The notes: generated from the letters alone by a model not told the origin. A stretch of 10,064 nucleotides of DNA from Paraglomus occultum (GCA_910592205.1 CAJVPJ010001400.1:1-10064); one strand, 5' to 3'. Shown: positions 1 through 6,236, counted from the first letter of the stretch. Numbers and translations are program-made.

Positions 1-107
1 ATAGTAATATCCTGAACTGTAGTCTTGTCATCGTTCGAGTGACGACCAGTTTGTGACTGCATCGTCATTGCAGGAGTTGGCTTGTTAAGTAAACAATATG
101 CAACCAT
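1..107 (-). CDS. Possible 5' end of a gene running off the left edge
   Basis: On the minus strand an open frame begins at an ATG at 107-105, directly after an in-frame TGA at 110-108, and stays open to base 1. Further in-frame ATGs lie at 68 and 62. From the ATG at 62 the peptide starts MQSQTGRHSNDDKTTVQ, which is hydrophilic and built from evenly used codons. Base composition from 1 to 80 is clearly richer in G and C than the DNA at 108-600, as expected where coding sequence meets spacer. With about 35 codons visible no domain can be named. The start at 68 or 62 seems likelier than 107, because composition turns AT-rich above 90. An internal exon is also possible. Chance cannot be excluded at this length. 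Confidence 0.33.
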   Translation of the reverse strand, partial: MVAYCLLNKPTPAMTMQSQTGRHSNDDKTTVQDIT

Positions 108-619
108 TCAATATTGTATTGACAAATAAAATATTAGTCATGTAATGCGTCATACGTAATTTTAATTAATTAATATTAATTATAATTTAAGGTTTATACA
201 ACAATCAGATTAAAATTGGTAAATTTGTAACGTTCGTGTGACGTATTGTAAACAATACTTTGCATAGCAGTCCGCATAATGATTGCCTGTTTAAGCAGCG
301 TAAATCCAAAAAGCGACCCGGTGAAATTGCTAAATTTGGATTTGATTTTTAAATCTTTGACGTGACTTGGTTCTTTAACGATTTTGTGTGTATCAAGTGG
401 TTTTTTTATTCAAATTCTATACGCGTATAAAAAAGATTTGTGTATATATTTATATTTTATATATGTTGTCAATATACATAACAAAGAAAAAGTAAAATAA
501 ATCGAAATAATTAGTCAAAGACTCTGTCAATAACTGTTTTTACGTCCCCCCAGATTGTCCTTCTCATTACCAATAATATTTTTTACCGAAATATTATTTA
601 TCACACGTAAATCAATTAA
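108..619. other. AT-rich spacer, probable 3' flank of the 328-aa gene
   Basis: No open frame of convincing length is present. The stretch is strongly AT-rich, with TTAATTAATTAATATTAATT-like sequence at about 160-180. For the minus-strand gene ending at 620 the nearest canonical poly(A) signal is TTTATT at 405-410 (AATAAA on the minus strand), which would give a 3' UTR of about 210 nt. A short plus-strand frame at 279-365 (28 aa) and an overlapping Lys/Arg-rich frame carrying KQRKSKKRPGEI stand out slightly in composition, but are too short to call. Confidence 0.5.
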
Positions 620-1606
620 TTATTCAACAAAGACCTCTCTTGCACGGGTTTCCTTATTCATCGCAAGCTTTTCTTTTTCCTCCATTTCAATATACAATTT
701 GTGAATCTTTTGATATAACGCATAAATCAAAGCAGCATGCTTCTTTCTAATATCTGCATCCAATTGCCTTTCATGGCTGCCCTTCTTCTCGTCTTCCAAA
801 TCCAATTTCGCAATCTTTGAACTCAAAGCATCGATGTCATTATTCTTCGTATCACCCTTACCATCAACTTTGGCAACGTTAACAACCTTGACGTTTGTAA
901 CTCCACGACTTTTAGGTGTTGGCGTAACACCTTCCTTTGCTTTCGTTTGAGATCCCGGGTTGGGTTTTTGCTCTAGTATCATGTTAGTAATGTAGTGTTG
1001 CACATGAGCATCTGTAGCGACCGTTGGGTTTGGCATTTTCATAATTCGGATTGTTTCAGAGCCCGAAACGGCCGTAGCGGTACTGTCGAATAGGTCAATG
1101 TTTGTCATTGTCGGATATAACGAATTAAAGTTTGGTTCATCAAGTCCCTGTGGCGCATACTCGTGGGTCTCTTCAGGTGGGCTCATCAGACCACCCGCCA
1201 AATATGCCTTGTTAACATTAAGATCATTTGGATTGACCGTTACATCATTTAAATGAGTGCTTGGCACAATCGGTGTCTCCTCATCATCTCTTTCGTGTAA
1301 ACTCTCTGGCGTATAAACGGCATCACTCGCGTATCCCAACGTAGGATAAATGACCGAATCTGAAGGTAACATGTCACTACCCAAAGTTGATAGTCCCACA
1401 TCGAAACCAGTTGAATCGGGTGTAGCCGCATTAGATAATCCTCCTGTGATGCCAGCATCGTCGATATACGGCAAAACACCCCCAGATAATTGTACAAAAA
1501 AGGTTTCCATGTTTTGGAGATCGGATCTGGTGAACGAATCCAACGCTGTAGAATCGAGATCAGAAACGTTTATATACGATTCCAACGCGTCAAGTCTATC
1601 AGCCAT
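620..1606 (-). CDS. Intronless 328-aa acidic protein with C-terminal coiled coil, unknown function
   Basis: I do not recognise the family. The frame runs from an ATG at 1606-1604 (MADRLDALESYI...) to a TAA at 622-620. An in-frame ATG exists upstream at 1741. I prefer 1606 because it has a purine at -3 and G at +4, and because the upstream 45 codons are hydrophobic and Phe/Arg-rich, unlike the rest of the protein. The body is rich in Asp, Ser, Thr, Asn and Pro with few hydrophobic runs, so residues 1 to about 255 are probably largely disordered. A Lys-rich patch follows at about 215-255. The last 71 residues (258-328) are highly charged and helical, with heptad-like spacing (KKHAALIYALYQKIHKLY), consistent with a coiled coil for oligomerisation. 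No signal peptide, membrane segment, zinc ligands or basic DNA-binding region is seen. An acidic N-terminus plus a dimerising C-terminus would suit a nuclear regulatory or scaffold protein, but that is speculation. It is transcribed divergently from the gene starting at 1981. GC content and codon use are clearly above the surrounding DNA, and the frame has no interruptions, so the gene is very likely real. Confidence 0.82.
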   Translation of the reverse strand: MADRLDALESYINVSDLDSTALDSFTRSDLQNMETFFVQLSGGVLPYIDDAGITGGLSNAATPDSTGFDVGLSTLGSDMLPSDSVIYPTLGYASDAVYTPESLHERDDEETPIVPSTHLNDVTVNPNDLNVNKAYLAGGLMSPPEETHEYAPQGLDEPNFNSLYPTMTNIDLFDSTATAVSGSETIRIMKMPNPTVATDAHVQHYITNMILEQKPNPGSQTKAKEGVTPTPKSRGVTNVKVVNVAKVDGKGDTKNNDIDALSSKIAKLDLEDEKKGSHERQLDADIRKKHAALIYALYQKIHKLYIEMEEKEKLAMNKETRAREVFVE

Positions 1607-1980
1607 CGCTATAGAAGTGAGGAAGGGAAATTTACAAATTCGGTTATTAAATGAAGAGACAAAGAAAAGTCGGTTACAAATAAAATGACATGGTCGATTG
1701 GAGAGCAGAAATAGAACGCGGACGAGGGATGGTTTTGTCAAAGTGTCAAAACTTTATATAAATCAATTGCCAGATTCAACGAAACTATTTAAATAAAGCG
1801 CACAATTAAAAAAAATAATAATAAAATGACGCTTGTTAATATTTAGTGCTTGTGGCTGAAATTGACGAAGTTACACTAACTAATCTTGTGATCGTTTTTT
1901 TGCGCACCACTGTATAGTCGCGCATGGGTCAAATTTTCCCACCAAATATCAGTTTTTTACTGCAACTGGAATATCGACAA
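1607..1980. promoter_or_regulatory. Shared divergent promoter region
   Basis: The 374 bp between the two start codons must hold the promoters and 5' UTRs of both divergent genes. A near-palindromic TATA-like box, TTTATATAAA, lies at 1753-1762, readable from either strand, 147 bp upstream of the minus-strand ATG and 219 bp upstream of the plus-strand ATG. A second AT box, TATTTAAATAAA, lies at 1786-1797. The DNA just before the plus-strand gene (about 1890-1925) is richer in G and C (TTTTTTGCGCACCACTG), which could mark its transcription start. No specific factor-binding site is claimed. Confidence 0.5.
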
Positions 1981-3180
1981 ATGAGCCAAGTAAATGACGA
2001 ATACGCTGTCTCGGAACGAACACATTCATATCGTCGTAGGTCCTTCTCTGACCGCGATGAGCGCAAGAACCATACTTCGCGTCATCACCACCATTCGCCG
2101 CCTCCACCTCATACACACCATCAGCCTGTGATGAAATTTAATGCCGATTTTTGGAAGCAGGTTGGTAAACAAGAGGGAGTTGGCGAAGAGGAAGGGAAGA
2201 GTAGTGTAACAGAATTGTGCCGTTGCAATTGTTATTTGAGAGATAATCTATGCATGTAATTGAACTGTGTTGTACATGTTCTTTTTTATCATCAAAGGAT
2301 TTCAAGCGGAATGTTATGAAAGCTCTGTTCAAAGAAGAACGTTTCAAAGAATTTCAGAAACGACGATGCATGGACCAAGTAATGGATGTCGATGATGATG
2401 ATGACGAGTGGCTAGAACAGCAACAGGTGAGAATTCCTTCCTATCACTATTTATGCGCAAACATTTAAAAAAAGATACATTTCGATGGATATTACACACA
2501 TTATTCCATTCTTTAGTCTACAATTTTACATTAGTCTTGATGTGCATATATGTTTCATGTATTATTCAGATCGTTCAGCTTCAGGTCGGATTTTCCCCAT
2601 CGACGGTAATAATTAAATAGGACGTGAACGGGATGATACGATTTGAAATTCTTCTTGTATGTCTTGCGATTTTTATATTGAATTTTTCTTTTACATTATA
2701 TACGTTTTTTATCCTTATTGTTTTATATGTAAATACAAACACACACACACAAACCACGCACACATGATGTATGCACATCATTTCTTCGAATATACATCAA
2801 TCTCAAATTTCCTCCATTCTCTTCTATCCTCACCTTCCCGTCTCTCACCCTATTTGCTTTCTTTAACCCTCTCACCTCACTTTATCTTCACTCCCCTCTT
2901 GCAATCGTCCTCTTCTCGCTTTACGACATATTTTCTTGACCTATCATCACAACAGTTAATTCATAACATAGTACAAAACCAATGGCAATCGGCTTCGGTT
3001 GGGATGTATCCAACAAACATTCCTAATGAACTTGACGTACAGCAGCAACAATTAATACTACAACAGCAGGCAGCTTACGTGGAGCACCTGCCAACAGAGA
3101 TTGCACAGGCAGTAGTTCAGAAGAAGTTGCCACCGGAATTTTATACCTACCGACAGGACAATTCGCAACAGATTATTTGA
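1981..3180 (+). CDS. Three-exon gene: His/Arg/Ser-rich, acidic and Gln-rich protein, unknown function
   Basis: Not recognised as a known family. Proposed exons are 1981-2160, 2298-2426 and 2956-3180, all phase 0, giving 177 aa ending at TGA 3178-3180. Exon 1 encodes an Arg/Ser-rich stretch (HSYRRRSFSDRDERKNH), then a His/Pro run (HHHHSPPPPHTHHQP) and MKFNADFWKQ. Exon 2 encodes a basic helix-like segment (FKRNVMKALFKEERFKEFQK) and an acidic DVDDDDDEW patch. Exon 3 is Gln-rich (DVQQQQLILQQQ) and ends in a well-formed segment with LPTEIAQAVVQKKLPPEF. The second intron has clean CAG/GTGAGA and CATCACAACAG borders. The first intron's acceptor (CATCAAAG/G at 2297) is good but its donor is ambiguous. 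GTTGGT at 2161 or GTAACA at 2206 both keep phase; the second adds 15 residues. An in-frame ATG at 1924 could add 19 residues. I chose 1981 because it has A at -3 and opens a hydrophilic N-terminus. The composition suggests a nuclear or RNA-associated protein, but this is inference only. Confidence 0.68.
2427..2955 (+). other. Long second intron with CA repeat and pyrimidine tract
   Basis: This 529-nt segment has stops in all useful frames and lies between CAG/GTGAGA and a pyrimidine-rich CATCACAACAG acceptor. Its first half is ordinary AT-rich DNA. A short AC microsatellite lies at 2739-2750. From about 2805 to 2945 the plus strand is almost purine-free in long runs (for example CCTCCATTCTCTTCTATCCT). 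That is a much longer polypyrimidine tract than an acceptor needs. It could hold alternative acceptors, though none before 2955 keeps phase as well. Confidence 0.6.
2739..2750. repeat. AC dinucleotide microsatellite
   Basis: Six AC units inside the second intron, followed by an imperfect continuation (ACCACGCACACA) to about 2764. Confidence 0.7.
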
Positions 3181-3310
3181 TGGAAATTTTTTAAGGCGGT
3201 GAGTAGGAAGGAAATGATAGGTGGCGATACATATTTATGGAAGGCACTGGAATTAGTAATTTGTATATTGATGTGTTTTAGTTTCTTGTGTTAACTCTTT
3301 CATATACATA

Positions 3311-3320
3311 TGTAAATAAA
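3311..3320 (+). promoter_or_regulatory. Poly(A) signal overlapping a PUF-type motif
   Basis: TGTAAATAAA lies 131 nt after the stop codon of the three-exon gene. It contains the canonical AATAAA (3315-3320) and the octamer TGTAAATA (3311-3318), which matches the UGUANAUA sequence bound by PUF/Pumilio proteins. As a 3'-end signal it gives a 3' UTR of about 150 nt, a normal fungal length. The PUF reading rests on the motif alone. Confidence 0.45.
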
Positions 3321-3547
3321 CATCAATGTTTCGAAATGGAAATGCTTGATTTGAGTTATTTTGAACTATTGCATTGCACGTGTTTAAGGTGCTACTAACA
3401 AAGTCATTGTCAACTCGCTTAACATGCTCAAACGATTTATGATAATGCGAATGCGGTAAAGAATTGGTTTTCCGCACAACTACCAAACAATCCTTTTACA
3501 CACTCAACCAAGCTTACAAAGCTTTCTAGTTGCCTCAAGATACTACT

Positions 3548-3715
3548 TTACGGCCACAGAACCTTCAGCCAATTCGGCATCATGATATCAGGAACTACTT
3601 CACTACCATTTGACAAGTGAGGTATATGCTCCTTGGTAATCTTTTGGTCCGTTGTCAAACGGGCTTCCCGTTGTGTTTTCCGACAGCGTATTAACGTGAA
3701 CGCCGCGTATTGATT
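3548..3715 (-). pseudogene. 55-codon coding-like open frame, possible terminal exon or gene fragment
   Basis: On the minus strand a frame is open from 3715, just after an in-frame TAG at 3718-3716, to a TAA at 3550-3548. It has no early ATG; the first Met codons are near its C-terminal end. It reads as ordinary soluble protein, with segments such as AFTLIRCRKTQREARLTTDQ and a compact end, MMPNWLKVLWP. Base composition is well above the flanks. The upstream border reads CACATAG/AATC on the minus strand, which could be a splice acceptor, making this the last exon of a gene whose other exons are lost or unseen. I do not recognise the sequence. It may equally be a fragment of a dead gene or transposon. 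Confidence 0.35.
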
Positions 3716-3791
3716 CTATGTGAATTGTGCTCTCCATACTTTTTGATTATTAATATAATAATGTATTAAGTGAGTTTTTCTGGCCGCAGGC

Positions 3792-4061
3792 TAAAATAGA
3801 GGCTATCATTAACATCACACAGAAATTTTCATCAACTGATTATAGTATTTATTCGCTAATGGTTAAGTGAAATAGTGTAATGACGACACGAAGACGTTCA
3901 GAGTCGATTACGGTCTTTCTACATTTCAACAATAAGTTGTTAATATTATGTTATTTAACTTGACGATGTCGATGGTTACCGAACGAATCTATGTCTACGA
4001 TACGAGGAAACGGCTCGCCGGAGTTATCGAAGAAGTAACATTAAAATCTCTCGATCTGTGA
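3792..4061 (+). other. Cluster of short coding-like plus-strand fragments
   Basis: Three short frames follow one another in this interval: a segment after TTTCTGGCCGCAG reading AKIEAIINITQKFSSTDYSI, which ends at a TGA near 3870; a 26-aa frame from an ATG at about 3881 (MTTRRSESITVFLHFNN...); and a 37-aa frame at 3948-4061 with RIYVYDTRKRLAGVIEEV. They lie in different frames, and local G+C is higher than in the flanks. They could be exons of one decayed gene, fragments of a transposon, or chance. No family is recognised. Confidence 0.22.
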
Positions 4062-4131
4062 ACAATAATGTGATTGAGCCGCAGGATTAAAATCTATTGA
4101 ACAATACTGCAATCTCTCTATTTGTGAACAA
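4041..4131 (+). repeat. Imperfect short direct repeats
   Basis: AATCTCTCGATCTGTGAACAA at 4045-4065 recurs at 4111-4131 with two mismatches. A shorter related copy, ATTAAAATCTATTGAACAAT, lies between them at about 4087-4106. The triplication sits just upstream of the Crinkler-like fragment. Confidence 0.5.
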
Positions 4132-4212
4132 GTTACTATATTTCAATCTTCCCATATACTGTATAAACTCTCCGCGTTTCCCATTAACCGGCCGAGATCG
4201 CGCCACCACCTA

Positions 4213-4434
4213 TTGAGCAACCCATTTTTCGGTTCTGTCTTGTGCAGGGTGAACCAACAGAGAATTGATATTGGAAAGGGCAAAACAGTTAGCCACCTGC
4301 GAAAATTGATGTGGGAGGAGAGGCAATATGCATTCAGCAATGTCAGATGCAGCAAAATTGACACACTGGACTGTTTCTATACCAGTTACAATAAAAAATT
4401 ACAAAATAATAAAATAACTGCGCACATGCTATGA
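4213..4434 (+). pseudogene. Crinkler (CRN)-like N-terminal header fragment
   Basis: The plus-strand frame encodes 73 residues. Residues 8-55 resemble the ubiquitin-like header domain of Crinkler (CRN) proteins: a first strand (SVLCRV), a second strand (RIDIGKGKTVSHLRKLMW), an EE-x-aromatic-AF stretch (EERQYAFSNV), then SKIDTLDCF where CRNs have a K-L-T-L-W-like motif. CRN proteins carry this header in front of varied C-terminal effector domains; they occur in oomycetes, chytrids and Glomeromycotina and act on host cells or in the organism's own conflict biology. Here the frame stops soon after the header and no effector domain follows, so this is a fragment or decayed gene. A pyrimidine-rich acceptor-like TCTGTCTTGTGCAG ends at about 4249, so residues before V13 may be intronic and the true first exon may lie upstream. 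The assignment rests on pattern recognition only; no database comparison was possible. Confidence 0.4.
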
Positions 4435-4572
4435 ATGAGTTGACGAATAGAACATAACATATTCCATAAAATATTAATAAATTGGAAAGTCTTAAAGCTA
4501 GACAAATAAATTTATCTTTAACGTTTATGTAAATTTAGTCTAAACGCACTATTATAAAAATAAGTTACAAAC

Positions 4573-4746
4573 ATGGAAATCAAATGTCGAAAATGTGGTA
4601 AAGTTATAAACTTAGAAGAACATAAAGTTTTGGCTGAATAATCTCATAAAATATGTAGTATTACCTTTTGTTATAAAGAAAAAAATAAAGAGTGCCGAGA
4701 TGTCGGCGAATGTTGTCTCTTAACTCAATCTTGGGAGATTTGGTAG
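4573..4746 (+). pseudogene. Broken CxxC (zinc-ribbon or finger-like) small frame
   Basis: From an ATG at 4573 the frame reads MEIKCRKCGKVINLEEHK, with a CxxC pair at residues 5 and 8 and a downstream His. It is interrupted by TAA at 4639-4641 and continues in the same frame to TAG at 4744-4746 with more Cys and His (SHKIC, ECRDVGECC). The spacing of C-x2-C, H and later C residues is what a small zinc-binding module would show. The in-frame stop and the absence of a longer frame point to a decayed fragment. It overlaps the start of the small spliced frame at 4710 in another frame. Confidence 0.3.
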
Positions 4747-4923
4747 CCCGGATGCATTCGTGCAAGTAAGTATACACGGGCGTGTTTTTTTGTATTTCCG
4801 TGTTTTTTGTATGTTTTTTTTAGTGTGGAGATCATAGGTTTTCCCTGTGGCGGTCGCACATGGGCGTGTTTTCTACTAGGCATGCGAGACGTTGTCAAAG
4901 CACTTCTCTATGTCCATATTTAA
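4710..4923 (+). CDS. Candidate small two-exon gene (51 aa)
   Basis: An ATG at 4710 opens a frame (MLSLNSILGDLVARMHSCN) that reaches a consensus donor, GTAAGT, at 4766. Removing 4766-4823 (58 nt, ending in a run of eight T before AG) joins it in frame to 4824-4923, giving 51 codons plus TAA. The second exon reads VEIIGFPCGGRTWACFLLG and RDVVKALLYVHI. The donor, the T-rich tract, the acceptor and the maintained frame agree with each other. However, there is no clear branch point, the product is short, and the family is unknown. The GT-rich intron could also be repeat DNA, with the whole segment part of a dispersed element. The frame is open upstream to 4689, so this could be the tail of something larger. 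A TGTAAATAAA 3'-end signal lies at 5175. Confidence 0.3.
4774..4872 (+). repeat. 15-bp direct repeat (ACAYGGGCGTGTTTT)
   Basis: ACACGGGCGTGTTTT at 4774-4788 recurs as ACATGGGCGTGTTTT at 4858-4872. These are among the few G/C-rich words in the spacer. One copy lies inside the proposed 58-nt intron and the other inside its second exon. Confidence 0.5.
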
Positions 4924-5074
4924 CTTCAGTCTACACGCATTATTAGTTACGAACAGAACAATTTTACATTGTACGTGTAAAATTTATTTTTACATAATAA
5001 TAAATTTTATTTTTAGGATATTGACCGTTAATCGTGTAGTGACATGGAAAAGTTGGCGACCAGTGCATCAGTAA

Positions 5075-5449
5075 CATTCGTTTTTTTACTAATAGATACA
5101 ATCCACTTTCTGCAAGACTAATTTATAACATAACTTAGCGGATTACACCTTGGATTGAAATTTTTTCATGTAAATGTAAATAAAAACGGTCCAATTATTA
5201 TATGTTGTGGGGACAATATAATATATACGTATATACAGTATTATATAAATAACGGCTTCCCAACAAGCATTTTTGCGGCTAATAGCTTCAGTAATTAAAT
5301 ATCAGCTAGTAGATACTTTAAAATTGGAAGACGTTTTCGATGTTTAATTATTGTCAAAAATATTAAAGATTTACGTTATGCAAATTGATGAGATTGAGAC
5401 AACAAATAAAAAAATGTAAGTTTAAGCTTTGCTATATGTTAAAATATAT
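5075..5449. other. AT-rich spacer with a possible 3'-end signal
   Basis: No gene is seen. TGTAAATAAA at 5175-5184 is a second combined PUF-like and poly(A) signal and could end a transcript from the 4.7-5.07 kb fragments. A perfect 14-bp palindrome, TATATACGTATATA, lies at 5222-5235. A 25-codon frame starts near 5044 (MEKLATSASV...) but has no other support. Confidence 0.35.
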
Positions 5450-6236
5450 ACAGTCAAATCTCGATATAGTAAAGTCTCCATACAGTAATTTTGCATTTAT
5501 TATTGAATTTTTTTCGATATAATGAAGTTATACAGTGAAGTTTCGTTATTAGATATAGTCAAGTTTTTTCTCAAATAATATTAGTAAATTGCTTCTCGAT
5601 ATAGTCAAGATTGTATCACTTGATAAATTTTGACCAATCATAATACAACCACGTATTTTGGACGGGGCATTCCAAACCCAAACGCAAAAATATAAGTGAG
5701 AGAATTTTAAAAGTGAGAATTTTAACAGCATAAATCTGAAACAGAGCCTATACTGTTTTTACAGTATATAAAATTTTAATAAAGGTAGTTTGCCGCTTTC
5801 GTCTATTGCTTACAAAGCAAAAATAATATAAACAGTTCAGAAAAAAAGATTATCTGGTGTCCAAAAAGTTAAAATATGTCGTTTAGAAGAGCGAGTTGTT
5901 AGCCAAGTGACAATAACGAGGCAACTGTTCAAAATTGCGCGTAATAAGATAAGATGGTTTATCATATTAATAAGGCTATTACTATTACTATTATTAAGCG
6001 ACAAAAAACTGGAAATTGTCCTCCGTTAGAAGAGGTGTTGTGATTCAAATAAATCGGATGATGGAACTTTGAAGACAGAGCCGGTAACGTATGCACAAGT
6101 CATTACGGTTTGTTGGCGGCATTATAACTTTTTTTGAACGACAACCAGATGGCAATTTACTGTTGATAATTCCTCCGTCCGAGGTTTAGGCAAATTAAAA
6201 AAAAAAACGGGTTTCAAGAAACTGCATGTTTGTTCG
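5450..6236 (+). mobile_element. Degraded Tigger/pogo-like (CENP-B family) DNA transposon, 5' part
   Basis: The left end CAGTCAAATCTCGATATAG follows a TA at 5448-5449, as in pogo/Tigger elements, which insert at TA and begin with CAGT. The terminal region repeats its own motif: TCTCGATATAGTAAAG at 5458 and TCTCGATATAGTCAAG at 5594, with weaker copies near 5511 and 5552. Downstream, pieces of a CENP-B-like transposase appear in the expected order but in shifting frames: a first helix-turn-helix-like stretch with LEERVVSQVTITRQLFKIA at 5883-5939, PPLEEVL at 6020-6040 (the usual P-x-L-E-E start of the second HTH), and KLKKKTGFKKLH at 6192-6227 (the usual F-K-x-R-x-G-I..LH motif). Stops and frameshifts show it is dead. 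No DDE catalytic region and no matching right inverted end were found; the true right end may lie near 6480 or be lost. Confidence 0.55.
5458..5609 (+). repeat. Subterminal repeats of the 5450 element
   Basis: TCTCGATATAGTAAAG (5458-5473) and TCTCGATATAGTCAAG (5594-5609) agree at 15 of 16 positions. GATATAGTCAAG also occurs at 5552-5563, and a looser TCGATATAATGAAG lies at about 5513-5526. Repeats of this kind near the ends of pogo-class elements are candidate transposase-binding sites. Confidence 0.55.

Noticed and set aside
1249-1497. 82-codon minus-strand frame inside the 328-aa gene
   Set aside because: It is a shadow in another frame of a well-supported gene; its composition (Tyr, Trp, Met, Cys-rich) is typical of antisense or off-frame reading.
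1350-1688. 112-codon plus-strand frame opposite the 328-aa gene
   Set aside because: Antisense shadow that crosses the start codon and 5' UTR of the minus-strand gene; no independent support.
2659-2955. Long plus-strand frame leading into exon 3
   Set aside because: Before 2956 it translates the pyrimidine tract into a Ser/Leu/Phe/Pro-rich string with His/Thr repeats from the CA microsatellite. The splice acceptor at 2955 and exon 2 frame explain the gene better.
4143-4364. 73-codon minus-strand frame opposite the Crinkler-like fragment
   Set aside because: The plus strand matches a recognisable domain pattern over the same bases, so this is taken as its antisense shadow.
4689-4765. tRNA- or SINE-like promoter boxes around TGGTAGCCCGGATG
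   Set aside because: The A-box resemblance is weak, no B box lies at the right distance, and no cloverleaf can be drawn.
4892-5074. 60-codon plus-strand frame ending VTWKSWRPVHQ
   Set aside because: Its middle is Ile/Phe/Tyr-rich AT-driven sequence. The last 18 residues follow an acceptor-like TTTATTTTTAG and could be an exon, but no matching donor keeps a convincing frame.
5549-5731. 60-codon minus-strand frame
   Set aside because: It lies across the subterminal repeats of the 5450 transposon, where repeated AGTCAAG words create Leu/Ser/Lys-rich frames.
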